Shown piece by piece: positions 8,150-19,667 of a stretch of 26,520 bases of DNA. The notes below the pieces were generated by a model. That model was given only the letters and a program-made list of their open reading frames with translations, had not been told where the DNA came from and did no database searches. Made by a program: the position numbers and the translations under genes. The DNA is taken from contig WTXI01000430.1 of the NCBI GenBank assembly GCA_022376515.1, positions 1 through 26,520 of the forward strand, given 5' to 3'. Source of the DNA: Lactifluus volemus. Taxonomy: Eukaryota; Basidiomycota; Agaricomycetes; Russulales; Russulaceae. Each line of letters opens with the position of its first letter. The first letter of the stretch is position 1.

Positions 8150-10375
8150 GTACCGCACATCGTAGAGATAACTTGATACCTTTTCAGTTCCCTTTCCCCT
8201 GCGTTTAGACGGGCCTCCGGGAAATTGGACGTATTGTTTCCGACTCGGGAAATTCCGGTTACCGGTCTTTAAATGTTTCTCTCGCGGGTTTCTCACCAGG
8301 GCAGAGACCCCTAAAAATTGTAAAGTTGTTCAGGTCGGAGGCGCATCAAATTCTGAACGGTACACGTACTCTCACGACATCCGCATCTGAACAACTTGAA
8401 CTTCAAACATGCACTGGGTGGATGATCGAGTTATTTGTCTTTCGTTATGTAGCGATTCCAGAACGTCAAATCATCAAAAGATGCAGATCCACACCTACTG
8501 GCTTTTTGTTCTATGCGATTGAACGTTTCAACGGCTTTGGCTCATAAAGCCCATGGTCCGCCGTTTTTTTTCTGGCCCACCTAACGAATATACCCCATCA
8601 AAGCTTGGAACTTCACCGATCCCTTCTTCCCAACACCTATCCTCTCACCTCCGGTCGTTGTTGCAATCTCCCATAACAATCAATGTCCGGGATAGCTTCC
8701 ACTGGCGTCGGTAATGAACCGAAGACGTACGGTTTGTACCGTCCATATTTTCCTTCTCATAACATCGTGGATTGAATTATCCCTGCCCAGATCATTACTT
8801 GAAAATGCTGCACGCCTTTGCGGGGCTGTACATGTGAGATCCCGCGTGCACCCAGAGGATCACTTTTGACTCACATCTCGGATAGATGGGAATATTTTAC
8901 TACACTTGATTTTGAATGGGAAGTGTACACGGGAAGACGACCATGGAGATGGTCGCTTATCCCATACATCACCACAAGGACATTGTCCCTTATTTCTATC
9001 ATTATCGCCCTCGCGGAAGCCAGCGTTACAACGGGAATCAATTGTGAGGTACATCTGCTAGTTTTGTGCCGTCAATGTCATGGGCATACCCATTCTTACG
9101 TTTCGTAGGCTTGGCTTCGTTCTGTCGTAGTATGACTTCTCGGTTACCCCTTCCTCCACGTGCATGCTGACCGATATTTCCCAGGTCACGGCTTGGCTTG
9201 GAGCAAGTGGTGCTTCATTTCTTCTTCTGCTCCGGGCGTGAGTGATCTGCTATCTATTGGCATGTCATAGCGATAAGCCCCTCATCTTCGATTAGAGTTG
9301 GAATATGGGGACTGGACCGCAGGGTCGTGACAATTGCTGTGCCCTTTTGGCTGGTCGCTTTGACCGCGGCACTCTATGGTAGGAGGTTCATGGGTTTCCA
9401 TAGTCGAGTCTCTAATCTCTTGATCCCCAGCCATGACAAGGGTTCTTCTTTCCAAATTTCTGCCTATAACCGTAACTAATACTACGAATTGCTCAGGGCC
9501 GCAGTCAATGGTCTCCGCTTGTACAAACTTGTGTCTTGCGTGGAACAGAGGAGTACAAGTGGAGCTTGTTGATGAGGCTCATCGTGGATTGTGTTTTGTT
9601 GGGAATTATGATTTCCGGTGTGCTTTACAAGCGGAATGGGACACATCTATGGAACATGCTGTTTATTCAAGGCTTGTTCTGGATTTCTGCCTCTATCTTG
9701 TTAGAGTTTCCGACTGTGGTATGTCATCCGAGTCCTCGTTCTAACGTTTCCTGGCTCTCTGGATTGACTCATGTTTCTTCACCATCCAGATAATGCCCTT
9801 CATAAACACCAATGGTGAGCAATTTGGACGTACTCGTAATTCGTTTATTCATGCATCGAATCACATCAACAGACACTTGGAATGTGGTCAGTGGCACTAG
9901 TTACTTTTCGTTGACTTTTCGCTAAACGGTCTCGAAATGTAGATGTTCCAATATCCTCTGCGTATGTCGAGGTCACTGTTCCATTAGCGCGACTAACTTT
10001 ACGTCCTGCTGGCTTGGACACACATGACAGTTATCTCGGTGTGCGGTCATCTCATTATTCTTAGTAATCCACTTCTTTCTAGAAATTATTAACCACATAC
10101 ACAGGGTCATCGCGTCTTCTCGGTCCTATCGAGATCTCTTCCGGCATTTTTCAGAGTAAGGCTTCTTTCACTGACCCTCCAATTTCGTGATCTCAGCATG
10201 ACATTAATACGGTAATAGTGATAAGCGTTCGCCTCCGCGGCGTTCTGGGAGTATTCCCCTGCGCGCGCCCGCAGTACCACGGAATGGATCGGACGTACAG
10301 TTTGCCAAGGTCGAGTTGGACCTAGGTTTCTTTGAGCTGAGTGGCTCATCGTCACCACGGGTGGAAGAAGCCTGA
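8150..10375 (+). repeat. Segmental duplication, copy B
   Basis: This segment is paralogous to 4717-6813 in direct orientation, with an offset of about 3.6 kb at the start codons. The upstream block (8150-8310) and the gene match copy A, while the region between them is more diverged and longer. Confidence 0.8.
8683..10375 (+). CDS. Seven-helix fungal membrane protein, copy B
   Basis: Proposed exons: 8683-8731, 8791-8833, 8886-9048, 9109-9129, 9185-9237, 9296-9378, 9431-9441, 9497-9718, 9790-9814, 9873-9886, 9943-9961, 10031-10040, 10105-10155, 10219-10375, encoding 306 aa. It shares the landmarks of copy A: IWEYFTTLDFEW, PWRWS, FLLLLRAVGIW with DRRVV, the NC residue pair in NCE after helix 2, IQGLFWISAS and VIASSRSYRDLF. 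Exons 11-12 restore LLISVV before the final helix end. The core looks intact, but the tail after YRDLF shares little with copy A (SDVQFAK against SDIHFAV is one residual match). The last acceptor is shifted: the AG used in copy A is GG here, and a nearby TAG restores frame. Function and ligand are unknown; a membrane receptor or sensor is possible. Confidence 0.78.
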
Positions 10376-11001
10376 GAGAGTGGACTCTATTCCGAACTTT
10401 AGAACAAGGACAGACATGTCGGTGCGATCAACATACGGACACAAGTAACTACGGACTCCGGACTCACCTCATGACATCAGCCTGAGAATAAATTATCTCG
10501 CGAGGGTAGTGTCGTAGTACTGGGATTTTTTCAGCTTCTTTCCGTTGGTATTCACTAGATTGGTTTCCTTCTACTTTGGTACAGTGCTACTACTACTACT
10601 AGGACGTTCAACGTTTGTGCCGCCGTCGCGCGCGCACATGGACACTTTCAAGTTTTCCTTTTCCCCATTCGTACGCTTATTAGTTTGACTTGTGCCCTTA
10701 GGGCCTTATATATTATCCCTCCTTCACGCGCAGACTCCGCATACGGCACGCGAGTGACCAAGACATGTACTAGTAGGCCTAGAATGATCAATCGTAGGCA
10801 ACACCTCGTCAGGGCCTTTGCGTACAATGTCTCACGCAAGAGCCATATTAGCGATACAATTGAACTTCGTAAGATTCATGTGCATGTATGGAGGGTTTTT
10901 ACAGTAGACTTGACAGGCTTGTGATGCGTGGGAATTTATCGGACAGCGGTTCCGGACGAGACCGCCGACGCCAACACATACCGACCACGACAACGACCGC
11001 G
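10376..11001. other. Upstream region of ATP4
   Basis: It contains a short TAC microsatellite (about 10587-10601) and a TATATATTA stretch at about 10708. Small frames on both strands have no recognisable product. It presumably includes the ATP4 promoter and 5' UTR. Confidence 0.4.
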
Positions 11002-12122
11002 ATGGCCTCGAGAATCGCTTTAAACACCCTCCGCGCATCCTGTATGTCCAACCTCTCAATATGTCCTCTTCGTCAACTTATTGTTTTTATCTTCGCTGTA
11101 GCCTCGCGCGCACGGCCCCATGCGGTCGTCCCCCAAATCCTCTCAACGTACGTGTCTCGTTTGCTCGGACTTTACGCACACAGAGATATAAATCTACTCA
11201 CGGCCCTCTCCGGTCTGTAGCCGTACGATGTCCTCGCCTTCGTCCCCGCCCCCGCCCGCTGAGCGCGCCACCGAAATCATCGACAAGCTGCCTTCGCATC
11301 CGAGCCTGGTCACCAAGACTGGCACGGCCATCCTCGGCAGCGGCCTTCTTGCCACCGCCATCTCACAAGAACTCTACGTGTTTAATGAGGAGACGGTCAT
11401 CGCTGTTGGAACCTTCATCCTCTTTGGTTATATCGCCAAGGTGCGTCCACTCGCCTGGCGTCTAAACTTCCTTTTTTTTTTCTTCCTCTGTGGTTTATAT
11501 GCTATTCCTTTCCCGTATGAAAACGTCACTCCATGCTGATCGAGATGCGCATCTACGTAAACACAGTCCATCCGCATGCCATATAAGGAGTGGGCCGAGA
11601 ACCACATTGCTCGCATCAAAGGTGTGCTTGACGGCGCGCGTGCCGAACATACACAGGCGGTGAAAGACCGCATCGATGAAGTTGGCCAAATGAAGGACGT
11701 CGTCTCGCTCACTGAGGGCCTCTTTGCCATTTCCAAGGTCCGTCGGTCCATTTTCCCCGCCCTAGTGGCGCTCACCGTATTCATACCCTGCGGACTTTCT
11801 CCTCTCTGTACAGGAGACTGCGCAGCTCGAGGCGGATGCGTTTGTGCGGCGTCAACGGGTCGCGCTCGCCGCTGAGCTCAAGTCGGTGCTCGATAGTTGG
11901 GTACGCTTCGAACAGCAAGAAAAAGAGAATGAGCAGGCTCGCCTCGTCAAGTCCGTCGTTGACAACGTGCTGAAGAACATTTCTGAGGAAAGGACTCAAA
12001 GGGATGTTATGGCTTGGGCTGTGTCCGAGGTCGAGCGTGAGTTCTTCTCCCCCATCTCAGTCCCTTTACGATTGTTGACAATTTACGATGCTGTAGAACT
12101 CGTCAAGAATAAGGCTATATAA
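11002..12122 (+). CDS. ATP4: Mitochondrial ATP synthase subunit 4 (subunit b)
   Basis: Exons 11002-11041, 11102-11147, 11221-11440, 11567-11737, 11814-12036 and 12097-12122 join in frame to 241 aa, the usual length for fungal subunit b. The protein is part of the peripheral stalk of F1Fo ATP synthase in the inner mitochondrial membrane and helps hold F1 static during rotation. The N-terminus (MASRIALNTLRAS, Arg/Ser-rich, no acidic residues) is a mitochondrial presequence. A hydrophobic pair follows (GTAILGSGLLATAI and ETVIAVGTFILFGYIAK), then PYKEWAENH, a long charged helix with FEQQEKENEQ, and the typical C-terminus EVEQLVKNKAI. The start was chosen because the presequence begins there. The splice join between exons 2 and 3 is the least certain part. 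It stands as an isolated housekeeping gene. Confidence 0.93.
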
Positions 12123-13510
12123 CCTTAAGGTGGTCGTTCGAGCCAAAATACATAGATAGAATGAAAGTTTGATATACTTTTGTTTGACAAAACTCTAAAG
12201 AAGCCTGAGGGCGGGTATGGATGAGGACCTCGGCACGTACCCCCCGCCTCATCACACTGTCTATTTTTCTTTCGGTCCAACCTGCGCTACGAGAAAAATG
12301 TTGCAACACGTTGCTCGCCGTCCGTCCTAGCATCACAATGCTTCTATAGGTCAACGGTCAATCACGCCAGCAAATACTAGCACACCCATCGTCATTCATT
12401 CCAGTGAGCTTGGGGGGAGCCAGCTCATCCCCCGACTGGCAATCCATCGATCGACTTTGCTCAGAGGACAAAGTCGTTGAACAGGAGACGTTCCGAAAAA
12501 GAACTTGCGTCGAAGCTACTGACATACAGCAACGGAAAAATAGTCAGTTTTAACGATTTTTGCCTTTGCGGCAGAGAAGCGACATTGCTGTGCCTTTTCT
12601 TGTCTGTCTCACTCTTCCGTTACGCCCTCTCGCTTCCCATCTCGGCGGTCGGCCACGGTTTGTATTTGGATTGCGGCGAACGGGTCGTAGCCCGAGATGC
12701 GGGTCGCTGATCACTGCGTCCTTCTCGGGAGAAAATCTAGGACTATATAGCTTGAGATTCCAGGACGATCAAGCGTGTCTTTGTGAGCCACGGCATCAGC
12801 GGACCTAGGGCATATTGCGGCCATACAAGCGTATTATACACACACTCCTCGTCAATCTTGGTGATCTACGCCGCTCTGTAGATGGGCGTGTGCAACTGAT
12901 GGCCCGTCTGACGAGGGGTGAAGAGGCTGTCAAGGACTCGGAGGTGTCGACTTACCGACCGACGGGGGACAAGTTCAGTAGTCGGGCATGGGCAAGATGG
13001 GAAGACATGATCGAACTCGAACACAGCCCAGTTCGATGTGGAACTACGGCACTCAACTTGAGCTACCATGGACGACAGTCCAATGAAAAGTTACAAGGGG
13101 TTTGATTTGCATCAACTTAACATTAAGAGAAAGGCGAGCCCCGGGCCTGTGGGACCACAAGGACAATTCACCAAGCTCGCTCTCGTCAATCACGTGACAG
13201 ATTTTGCCATTTCAACAGTTGGTGCGAACAGCACTGGCTGCCACTCGCGAGAGGTCTTGTGAAAGCTAGCGTGTAGGAAAGGTGTAAGGGGAGAATAGAG
13301 TCACTTGTCTAAGTTAGTTGAGTGAATTGGCTCAGCAGGTGCTTCCGCACTCAATGGCTGGCACGAATTGAACGTACGCTTGGGCGGTTGACGTCCAAGA
13401 CTTATATGGAAACAGCCTGACGCCGTGACTCGGGGTGCGAGGGCAAATAAACGCCAGTCACTTCCCACTCGCTCGCTCGTCCCATCATATCTTCAAAACC
13501 AAGTCGAAAT
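12123..13510. other. Intergenic between ATP4 and the NLR gene
   Basis: Several 60-95 codon plus-strand frames (12477-13262) show no family, no consistent splicing between them and no conserved motif. The right part presumably holds the promoter of the NLR gene. Nothing else is recognised. Confidence 0.4.
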
Positions 13511-16500
13511 ATGTCGTCCATTTGGAAGAAACGCGCTCCAAACTCCCGTAATCCCGAGTCCAGCAATGATCACCCAATCTGTGTGTACCACTTTAATCTG
13601 TCGTTTCCAATCGCTCACGAGTGCCTTATCAAGCTGCTGATCCTACCAATCCCGCCCCATCGGAGCCGATCGCTCGAGGGACTGACCTTGTGATTAGCGC
13701 GATAGAGCCAACTCTTGCCGCATTGAAGGAGCTCAGTTCCTTGGCTAAAAAGATACCCTATATCTCTCCAGCCGCGGGCCTCATTCTCCAGGCTCTCAAA
13801 ATGTGGGATGTGAGTGCCCCGTTTGACCTTAAACATATTTCGTGTTGATGATAGTATAAAAGGAGGTCAAGCAGTTCAAGGGAGAGTGGAAATTGGTGAT
13901 GGAGAAGCTAGCGAAAGTTGGGAGTGTCGTTGTCAATGTCGGTAATATGTGCCGAAACCATGGTTTGAACGTAGAAGAACTGCCATCCGACCTTCTCGCT
14001 ATCCTTGGGTCCTTTCAGAGGTGCTCTTTCCAATTACTGAATATGTCCTGGTCTAATTCAAGTCAAGCGAGTTGCAGGGGATTGACGCCGCGCTAAAGCA
14101 ATGTGCTGAAGTGAAAGGAATCAAGATGGTCCTTCTTCGTAACGGTTTATTGAAGAAGGTCAAGGAATATGATGCAAAATTGTCAGTCATTCTTCAAGTG
14201 AACCAGGTCTGTCGGAAGCACTATCATCCCTTTCGCTCGTTCAAAACGTTTCTGCAGGCCAACCTGAACTTTTTCGTTGTCTTCTCACAACTCACTCAAG
14301 AACTAGAAGGTGGGTGGCCACGAGATACTCGGAGTCGTTATCTGACAAGGAGCACATAGCAATCATCAGAGGATTGCCTTATGCAGGAGGCTGGCCATTC
14401 GGCGATAAGCGCTGTCTCGAAGGCACACGCCAAGATTTTCTCGAGTACATCTTCGAGTGGGTCGGGAATCCCGAATCTGAACGTACCCTCGTCGTCCTCG
14501 GCCAGGCAGGCACCGGAAAGTCTTCGATTGCACATGAAGTCGCACGTAGGTTCAAGAAGTCGTGTCTCGGCTCTTACTTTGCTTTTCGGCGGGGGAAGGG
14601 TCCAAAGGCAAGGCATACCAGCTCTTCACGACACTTGCACGCGATCTCTCCGATCACAACCCTGCATTCAAGCTCGCCCTTGGGAAGGCCATTAAGAAGG
14701 ATTCCTCTCTTTGTAACACTCGAGACTATCCTACACTTTTTGAATGCCTCCTCCTTGAACCGCTCAAGAACATGAAATTTGACGATCCAATCCTTATCGT
14801 CGTCGATGCGTTGGACGAGAGTGGAGATTCGATCAACAAAAAAGGATTACACACTTTTCTCGCTCGCCACCTCTCCGCACTGCCGTCAAACTTCCGTATT
14901 CTCATAACCTCGAGGCCAGAGAATGGCATCGAACCAGCATTCGTCAATACATTATCTGTCCGCACCCTCTTCATAAATGATGCCGAACTTGCCAAGACGG
15001 AGCAAGATATTGGCGTGTATCTTCGAAGCGAGCTGCCTCCGGCCGTTTTCGAAGACCATGGTGTCAAACTGACAAAGGCGGCAGAGGGTGTCTTTCAATG
15101 GGCAGCCGTTGCATGCGGGTTCATAGATAGCTCTGCTAGTCTTGGCCTTAGCAAGATACAGTGCGTAGAACGCCTATTGGGACACGCTCGAGGTCAGACT
15201 GGACAAGGACCGTTGGACGACTTATACGAAGATGTTCTCAAGGAGTACTTCAAATCGCCTGAAGCACAGGGTCTATTTCGGTCCGTGATGGGACAGCTTC
15301 TTGCTGCGGTCCAGCCTTTCTCTATCCATTCCCTGATCACTCTGCGACACCATGCATCCAATGATGACCCCGATGATTCCGAGCTTGTTCTTGGAATTCT
15401 CTCTTACCTCGGCTCGCTACTGAGCAACGTGACATCATCCGATCGAACGCTGCCGATCGTTCCTCTCCATACCTCATTCTACGACTTCCTGACAAATAAG
15501 GAGAGTGATGTGTTTTATGTCGACCTCGACGATGCCCACCATCAATTGGCACATTCTTGCCTTGGATTAATGCTGGATAAACTTAAATTCAACATTTGCG
15601 AACTGGAGTCGTCATATCTTGCCAACAGCGATGTTCCAGACATCGAATCTCGAATCCTCACACACATTCCACCTGCTCTATCGTATGCCTGCGTTTACTG
15701 GGACAAGCATTTAGAACGACTCGCTTTCGAGTATGATCTGTTCACAAAACTTCAATTCCTGTTTGAGGACAAGTTTCTCTTTTGGCTGGAAGTTCTTAGC
15801 GTGAAGAACAGTGTGGGTATGGCTTTACCAGCATTGTCATCTCTGGTGTCGTGGTTGCAGCGGGAGGTAGGTGTATCGCATGATTCAATTGAACCTGTAG
15901 TGACGTTTGCGTAAACATGAAATAGGGACCGCAAACAGCGGTAATGAATTTGTTGGAGTTGGTGAAGGACGCGTCCAGATTTGTGCGGTACTTCGGAATG
16001 GCGGTAGCAAGGAGTGCTCCACATATCTATATCTCTGCGCTGCCTTTCGCCCCAACCTCTTCCCATGTCGTTAATCAATACTTTCACCGATTTGCTCACT
16101 CATTGAGCTTTGAACGCGGGCGGTTGTCTCATTGGCCAGCACTGGAAATGACGATTAACACACGTGACAACAGCGTCAATTCTGTTGCATTCTCACCGGA
16201 CGGACAGCATATCGCATCGGCCTCGGGCGATCACACGATTCGCGTGTGGGATGTGGCAACAGGGCAGATCATAGCGGGCCCATTTACTGGGCACACCTCT
16301 TCTGTCTTTTCTGTTGCATTCTCGCCGGATGGACAGCGTATTGCATCAGCCTCGGGAGATTGCACGATTTGTGTGTGGGATGCGGCAACTGGACAGGTCG
16401 TAGCGGGCCCGTTACACACCGATTGGGTCGTTTCTGTTGCATACTCACCGGATGGACAGCGTATCGCATCAGCCTCGGGAGATTGCACGATTCGCGTGTG

Positions 16501-18205
16501 GGATGCGGCAACTGGACAGGTCGTAGCGGGCCCGTTTACTGGACACACAGGTTCGGTCTCATCTGTTGCATTCTCACCGGATGGACAGCGTATCGCATCA
16601 GGTTCAATTGATTGCACGATTCGCGTGTGGGATGCGGCAACTGGACAGGTCGTAGCGGGCCCGTTTACTGGACACACCGATCCGGTCTCTTATGTTGCAT
16701 TCTCACCAGACGGACAGCATATCGCATCGGCCTCACACGATGACACGATTCGCGTGTGGGATGCGGCAATTGGATACGTCGTAGTGGGCCCGTTTACTGG
16801 ACACACCAATTCGGTCACTTCCGTTGCCTTCTCGCCAGACGGACAGCGTATTGCATCGGCCTCGCGAGATTGCACGATTTTCCTGTGGGACGTGGCAACA
16901 GGAGAGGCAGTAGCGGACCCATTTACTGGACACGCCGATGAGGTCAATTCTGTTGCATTCTCGCCGGATGGACAGCACATTGCATCAGCCTCGTTTGATC
17001 GCACAATTCGTGTGTGGAATGCGGCAACTGGACAGGTTGTAGCGGACCCGTTTACTGGACACACCAAATGGGTCAATTATGTTGCATTCTCACCAGACGG
17101 ACAGCATATCGCATCGGCCTCGGGCGATCACACGATTCGCGTGTGGGATGCGGCAATGGGACATGTCGTAGCGGGCCCGTTTACTGGACACACCGATCCG
17201 GTCATTTTTGTTGCATTCTCACCGGACGGACAGCATGTCGCATCGGCCTCGTATGATGACACGATTCGTGTGTGGGAAGTGGCAACAGGGCAGATCATAG
17301 CGGGCCCGTTCACTAGAGACACCTCTTTCGTCTTTCCTGTTGCATTCTCGCCGGATGGACAGTGTATCGCATCAGCCTCGGTGGATCACAAGATTCACAT
17401 ATGGGACCTGGCAACTGGACAGGATGTAACAGGCCCGTTTACTGGACACACACCCCCATATTCGATCAGATCTATTGCATTCTCGCCAGACGGACAGCGT
17501 ATCACATCGGCCTCGGATGATCGCACGATTCTCGTGTGGGATGTGGCAACAGCACAGGTTGTAGCTGGCCCATTTTCTCAACACACCGATTCTGTCCTTT
17601 CTGTTGTATTCTCGCCAGATGGACAGAATATCGCATCGGCCTCGAGTGATCACACAATTCTCGTGTGGGATGCGGCAACTGGCCAGGTCATAGCTGGCCC
17701 GTTTACTGGACACACTGGAACGGTCTATTCTGTTGCATTCTCACCAGATGGACAGCATATCGCATCGGCGTCGGAAGATTGCACGATTCGCGTGTGGGAT
17801 GCGGCAACTGGACAGGTCGTAGCAGGTCCATTTATTGGACACACCGAATCGGTGTATTCTGTTGCATTCTCGCCGGATGCACAACATATCGCATCGGCCT
17901 CGCGAGATTGCACGGTTCGTGTTTGGGATGTGGCAACAGGACAGGTCGTAGCAGGCCCATCTACTGGATACACTGAATCAGATGGGCTCCTTGTTACGGA
18001 CAGATCCCTCATCGATAACGATGGTTGGATATTAGGCCCGGGGGGAGAGAAAGAACTTCTTTTATGGATTCCTGGTCTTCACAGGGGGTGTCTTTATAGA
18101 CCTAGCACTGTCTGGATCGCAGGCGAACATGAAACCCGGCTTGATCTCTCCGACTTCGCGCACGGATCAAATTGGGCTACAGTATATGTTTCCGATTCAT
18201 CTTAA
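13511..18205 (+). CDS. NOD-like receptor: helical N-domain, NACHT, 14 WD40
   Basis: Exons 13511-13580, 13622-13809, 13863-14020, 14068-14206, 14258-14309, 14360-15866 and 15926-18205, about 1464 aa once one missing base is allowed for. Residues about 30-200 form an all-helical domain (IPYISPAAGLILQALKMW, VNQANLNFFVVFSQL) resembling the MLKL/HeLo-type death-inducing domains of fungal NLRs. NACHT follows, with Walker A GQAGTGKSS near residue 250, Walker B LIVVDALDES near 345 and the ITSRPENGI sensor. A helical linker (residues about 440-770) leads to 14 WD40 repeats and a 70-residue tail. Such proteins act in non-self recognition and programmed cell death in fungi. The frame breaks at a G5 run (14591-14595), between SYFAFRR and KAYQLFTT, and adding one base restores it. 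Intron 1 (41 nt) is the weakest call. It may be functional, recently broken, or an assembly error. Confidence 0.85.
16171..17979 (+). repeat. WD40-coding tandem array, 14 units of about 129 bp
   Basis: Fourteen copies of a 43-residue WD40 unit with the consensus VAFSPDGQxIASASxDxTIRVWDAATGQ occur back to back in one exon. Unit boundaries vary by only two codons (unit 3 shorter, unit 11 longer). DNA identity between units is very high, with differences concentrated at a few codons. Fourteen units would make two seven-bladed propellers. The last unit has SPDA in place of SPDG. Confidence 0.93.
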
Positions 18206-19667
18206 TAGAGGCAGTTGTTTTCCCGTTTTCTTCTTGGCCATTGTTTCACTCGATTTGAACTGGACTCGGCAGGACACTTGTAACTAGTTGTAATCCAGTT
18301 CTCATTCTTACGTTTACATTCGAACACGATATAGTAAAACAGTTCTATGGTAGCCTGGCGCAGGTTAATTTTAGTTTCCTGGCTCAAAATTGATGCTAAC
18401 TTGTGAACGTCTGTTATTAATAAGTTGTCGAAAACGGTCGCGTACGCTGCGTGATGTATTTGTACTCCTTTTGTTCCGTACGTACTACCCTGTATGTGCT
18501 CTATCAGATTGGCGGCATGAAATCGAAGAACGACGCATATTGCTAGTGAGCTTTCTGGTCGCCCATCTACTCGGATCGGACGTCGTGGAGGTCGACTACT
18601 GCTCCTAGGTGGACGAGCTCATGGCTGTATCAAGAAATTAGCAAAAGCCAAAAGGTGCGAAGTCATCAACGCAGCACCATCAATAAAGCCCGTTTTTTAT
18701 GAATTGCCCAGGAGATCAAGAGGAGTTTTTACAAACTGAATTTCGGCAATTGACGCATCGCCTTTCGTATGGTATACGCCTATGGTGATCTAGGTTCCCC
18801 TTGGGCTACCAAAGGCGCTTTCGGGGCACCCATCGTTTTCTGCCTATGAATATTTGAAGTTTGGAGTGTGACAACGACATTCGATCCGAAAGCGCCCTCA
18901 ACGAGGTGGGGTCCGCCTTTTGGACGTAACCTCGGCGATGACCTCCTTTACCTCAATGATCAACATCTCCACGTTCTTTATCTATCGCCGTGATTCCCAT
19001 CGGACTGAAAAAAAGTGGTTCAATGAGTCAACAATGACCGGGCCGCTATATGGAAACATACCCTTTGCGGAGGTACTGGTCTAACATGGGAGGAACCATG
19101 AATAACGACCGGTAGAGAACTGAGAGATCTAGACGCATACCCTTCCTAGTTCGAGAAAGGGGGGCTAATTCTTATGGAGGACGGCGGAGCCCCGGACACG
19201 GCACAACATAGCCCGTCTCGACTAGATTGGTCCGGTTTAAACTCGGGTTCTTATGATTTGCCAATGGTCATCTCAACACCCGATGAATAGGTAGAACAGC
19301 TAGGTTGGGTCTAAAGGAGAGTGACTTTGAGTTTCCGTTATTAAGTTGGCGTTGGTCCGCCTCGATATTTTCCTGCCCACGTAACCCCTGCCTTCTCACT
19401 TGTTGCATGTGTAGCTGTCGCCTGGTGGTAGCACGAATAATTGGAAGCTGCTTGTTAATCGTAGAGCTATGCTCTGTTTATGTGGCAGTCCAATAGAAAG
19501 TGCCGCTTTGCCAAGTTTAGAGTTGCGTGTTCAAGGTGCCGTGCCGTGACGACGCGACTGACACTGTCCATCTACTGTACTTCGTCCCCTTCGCACATAC
19601 ATAAATAACGTCTCCCTTCTACTACCATCAAACATCTGAAAGGAAGTACAACACACAGATAATAAAC
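18206..19667. other. Intergenic between the NLR gene and DNM1
   Basis: About 1.46 kb without a recognised gene. An 11 bp inverted repeat, GGCGCTTTCGG at 18814-18824 and CCGAAAGCGCC at 18886-18896, is separated by 61 bp. A 72-codon frame at 18390-18608 has no supporting features. The right end holds the DNM1 promoter and leader. Confidence 0.4.

Noticed and set aside
11061..11465. 134-codon frame overlapping the ATP4 5' exons, containing RYKST
   Set aside because: It looks like a mitochondrial cleavage region, but joining it to the subunit-b frame needs less likely splicing. The chosen exon gives the Ser/Pro/Ala stretch usual before the hydrophobic pair.
12477..13262. Several 64-96 codon frames between ATP4 and the NLR gene
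   Set aside because: They overlap in different frames, lack motifs and do not join by plausible introns.
14300..14360. Apparent frameshift in the NLR after FSQLTQELE
   Set aside because: A canonical 50 nt intron (14310-14359, GTGGGT...CTGAC...TAG) joins the two frames exactly, so no frameshift is needed.
16171..17979. Regular repeats that could be mistaken for a CRISPR-like array
   Set aside because: The repeats are protein-coding WD40 units with no spacers, in a eukaryotic gene.
16231..18012. Long antisense frames through the WD40 array with a repeated Cys/Pro/Val pattern
   Set aside because: They arise because a near-identical 129 bp coding unit stays open on the other strand too. There is no start or splice context and no family.
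18390..18608. 72-codon frame downstream of the NLR gene
   Set aside because: There is no family, promoter or splice support, and its length is within what chance allows.
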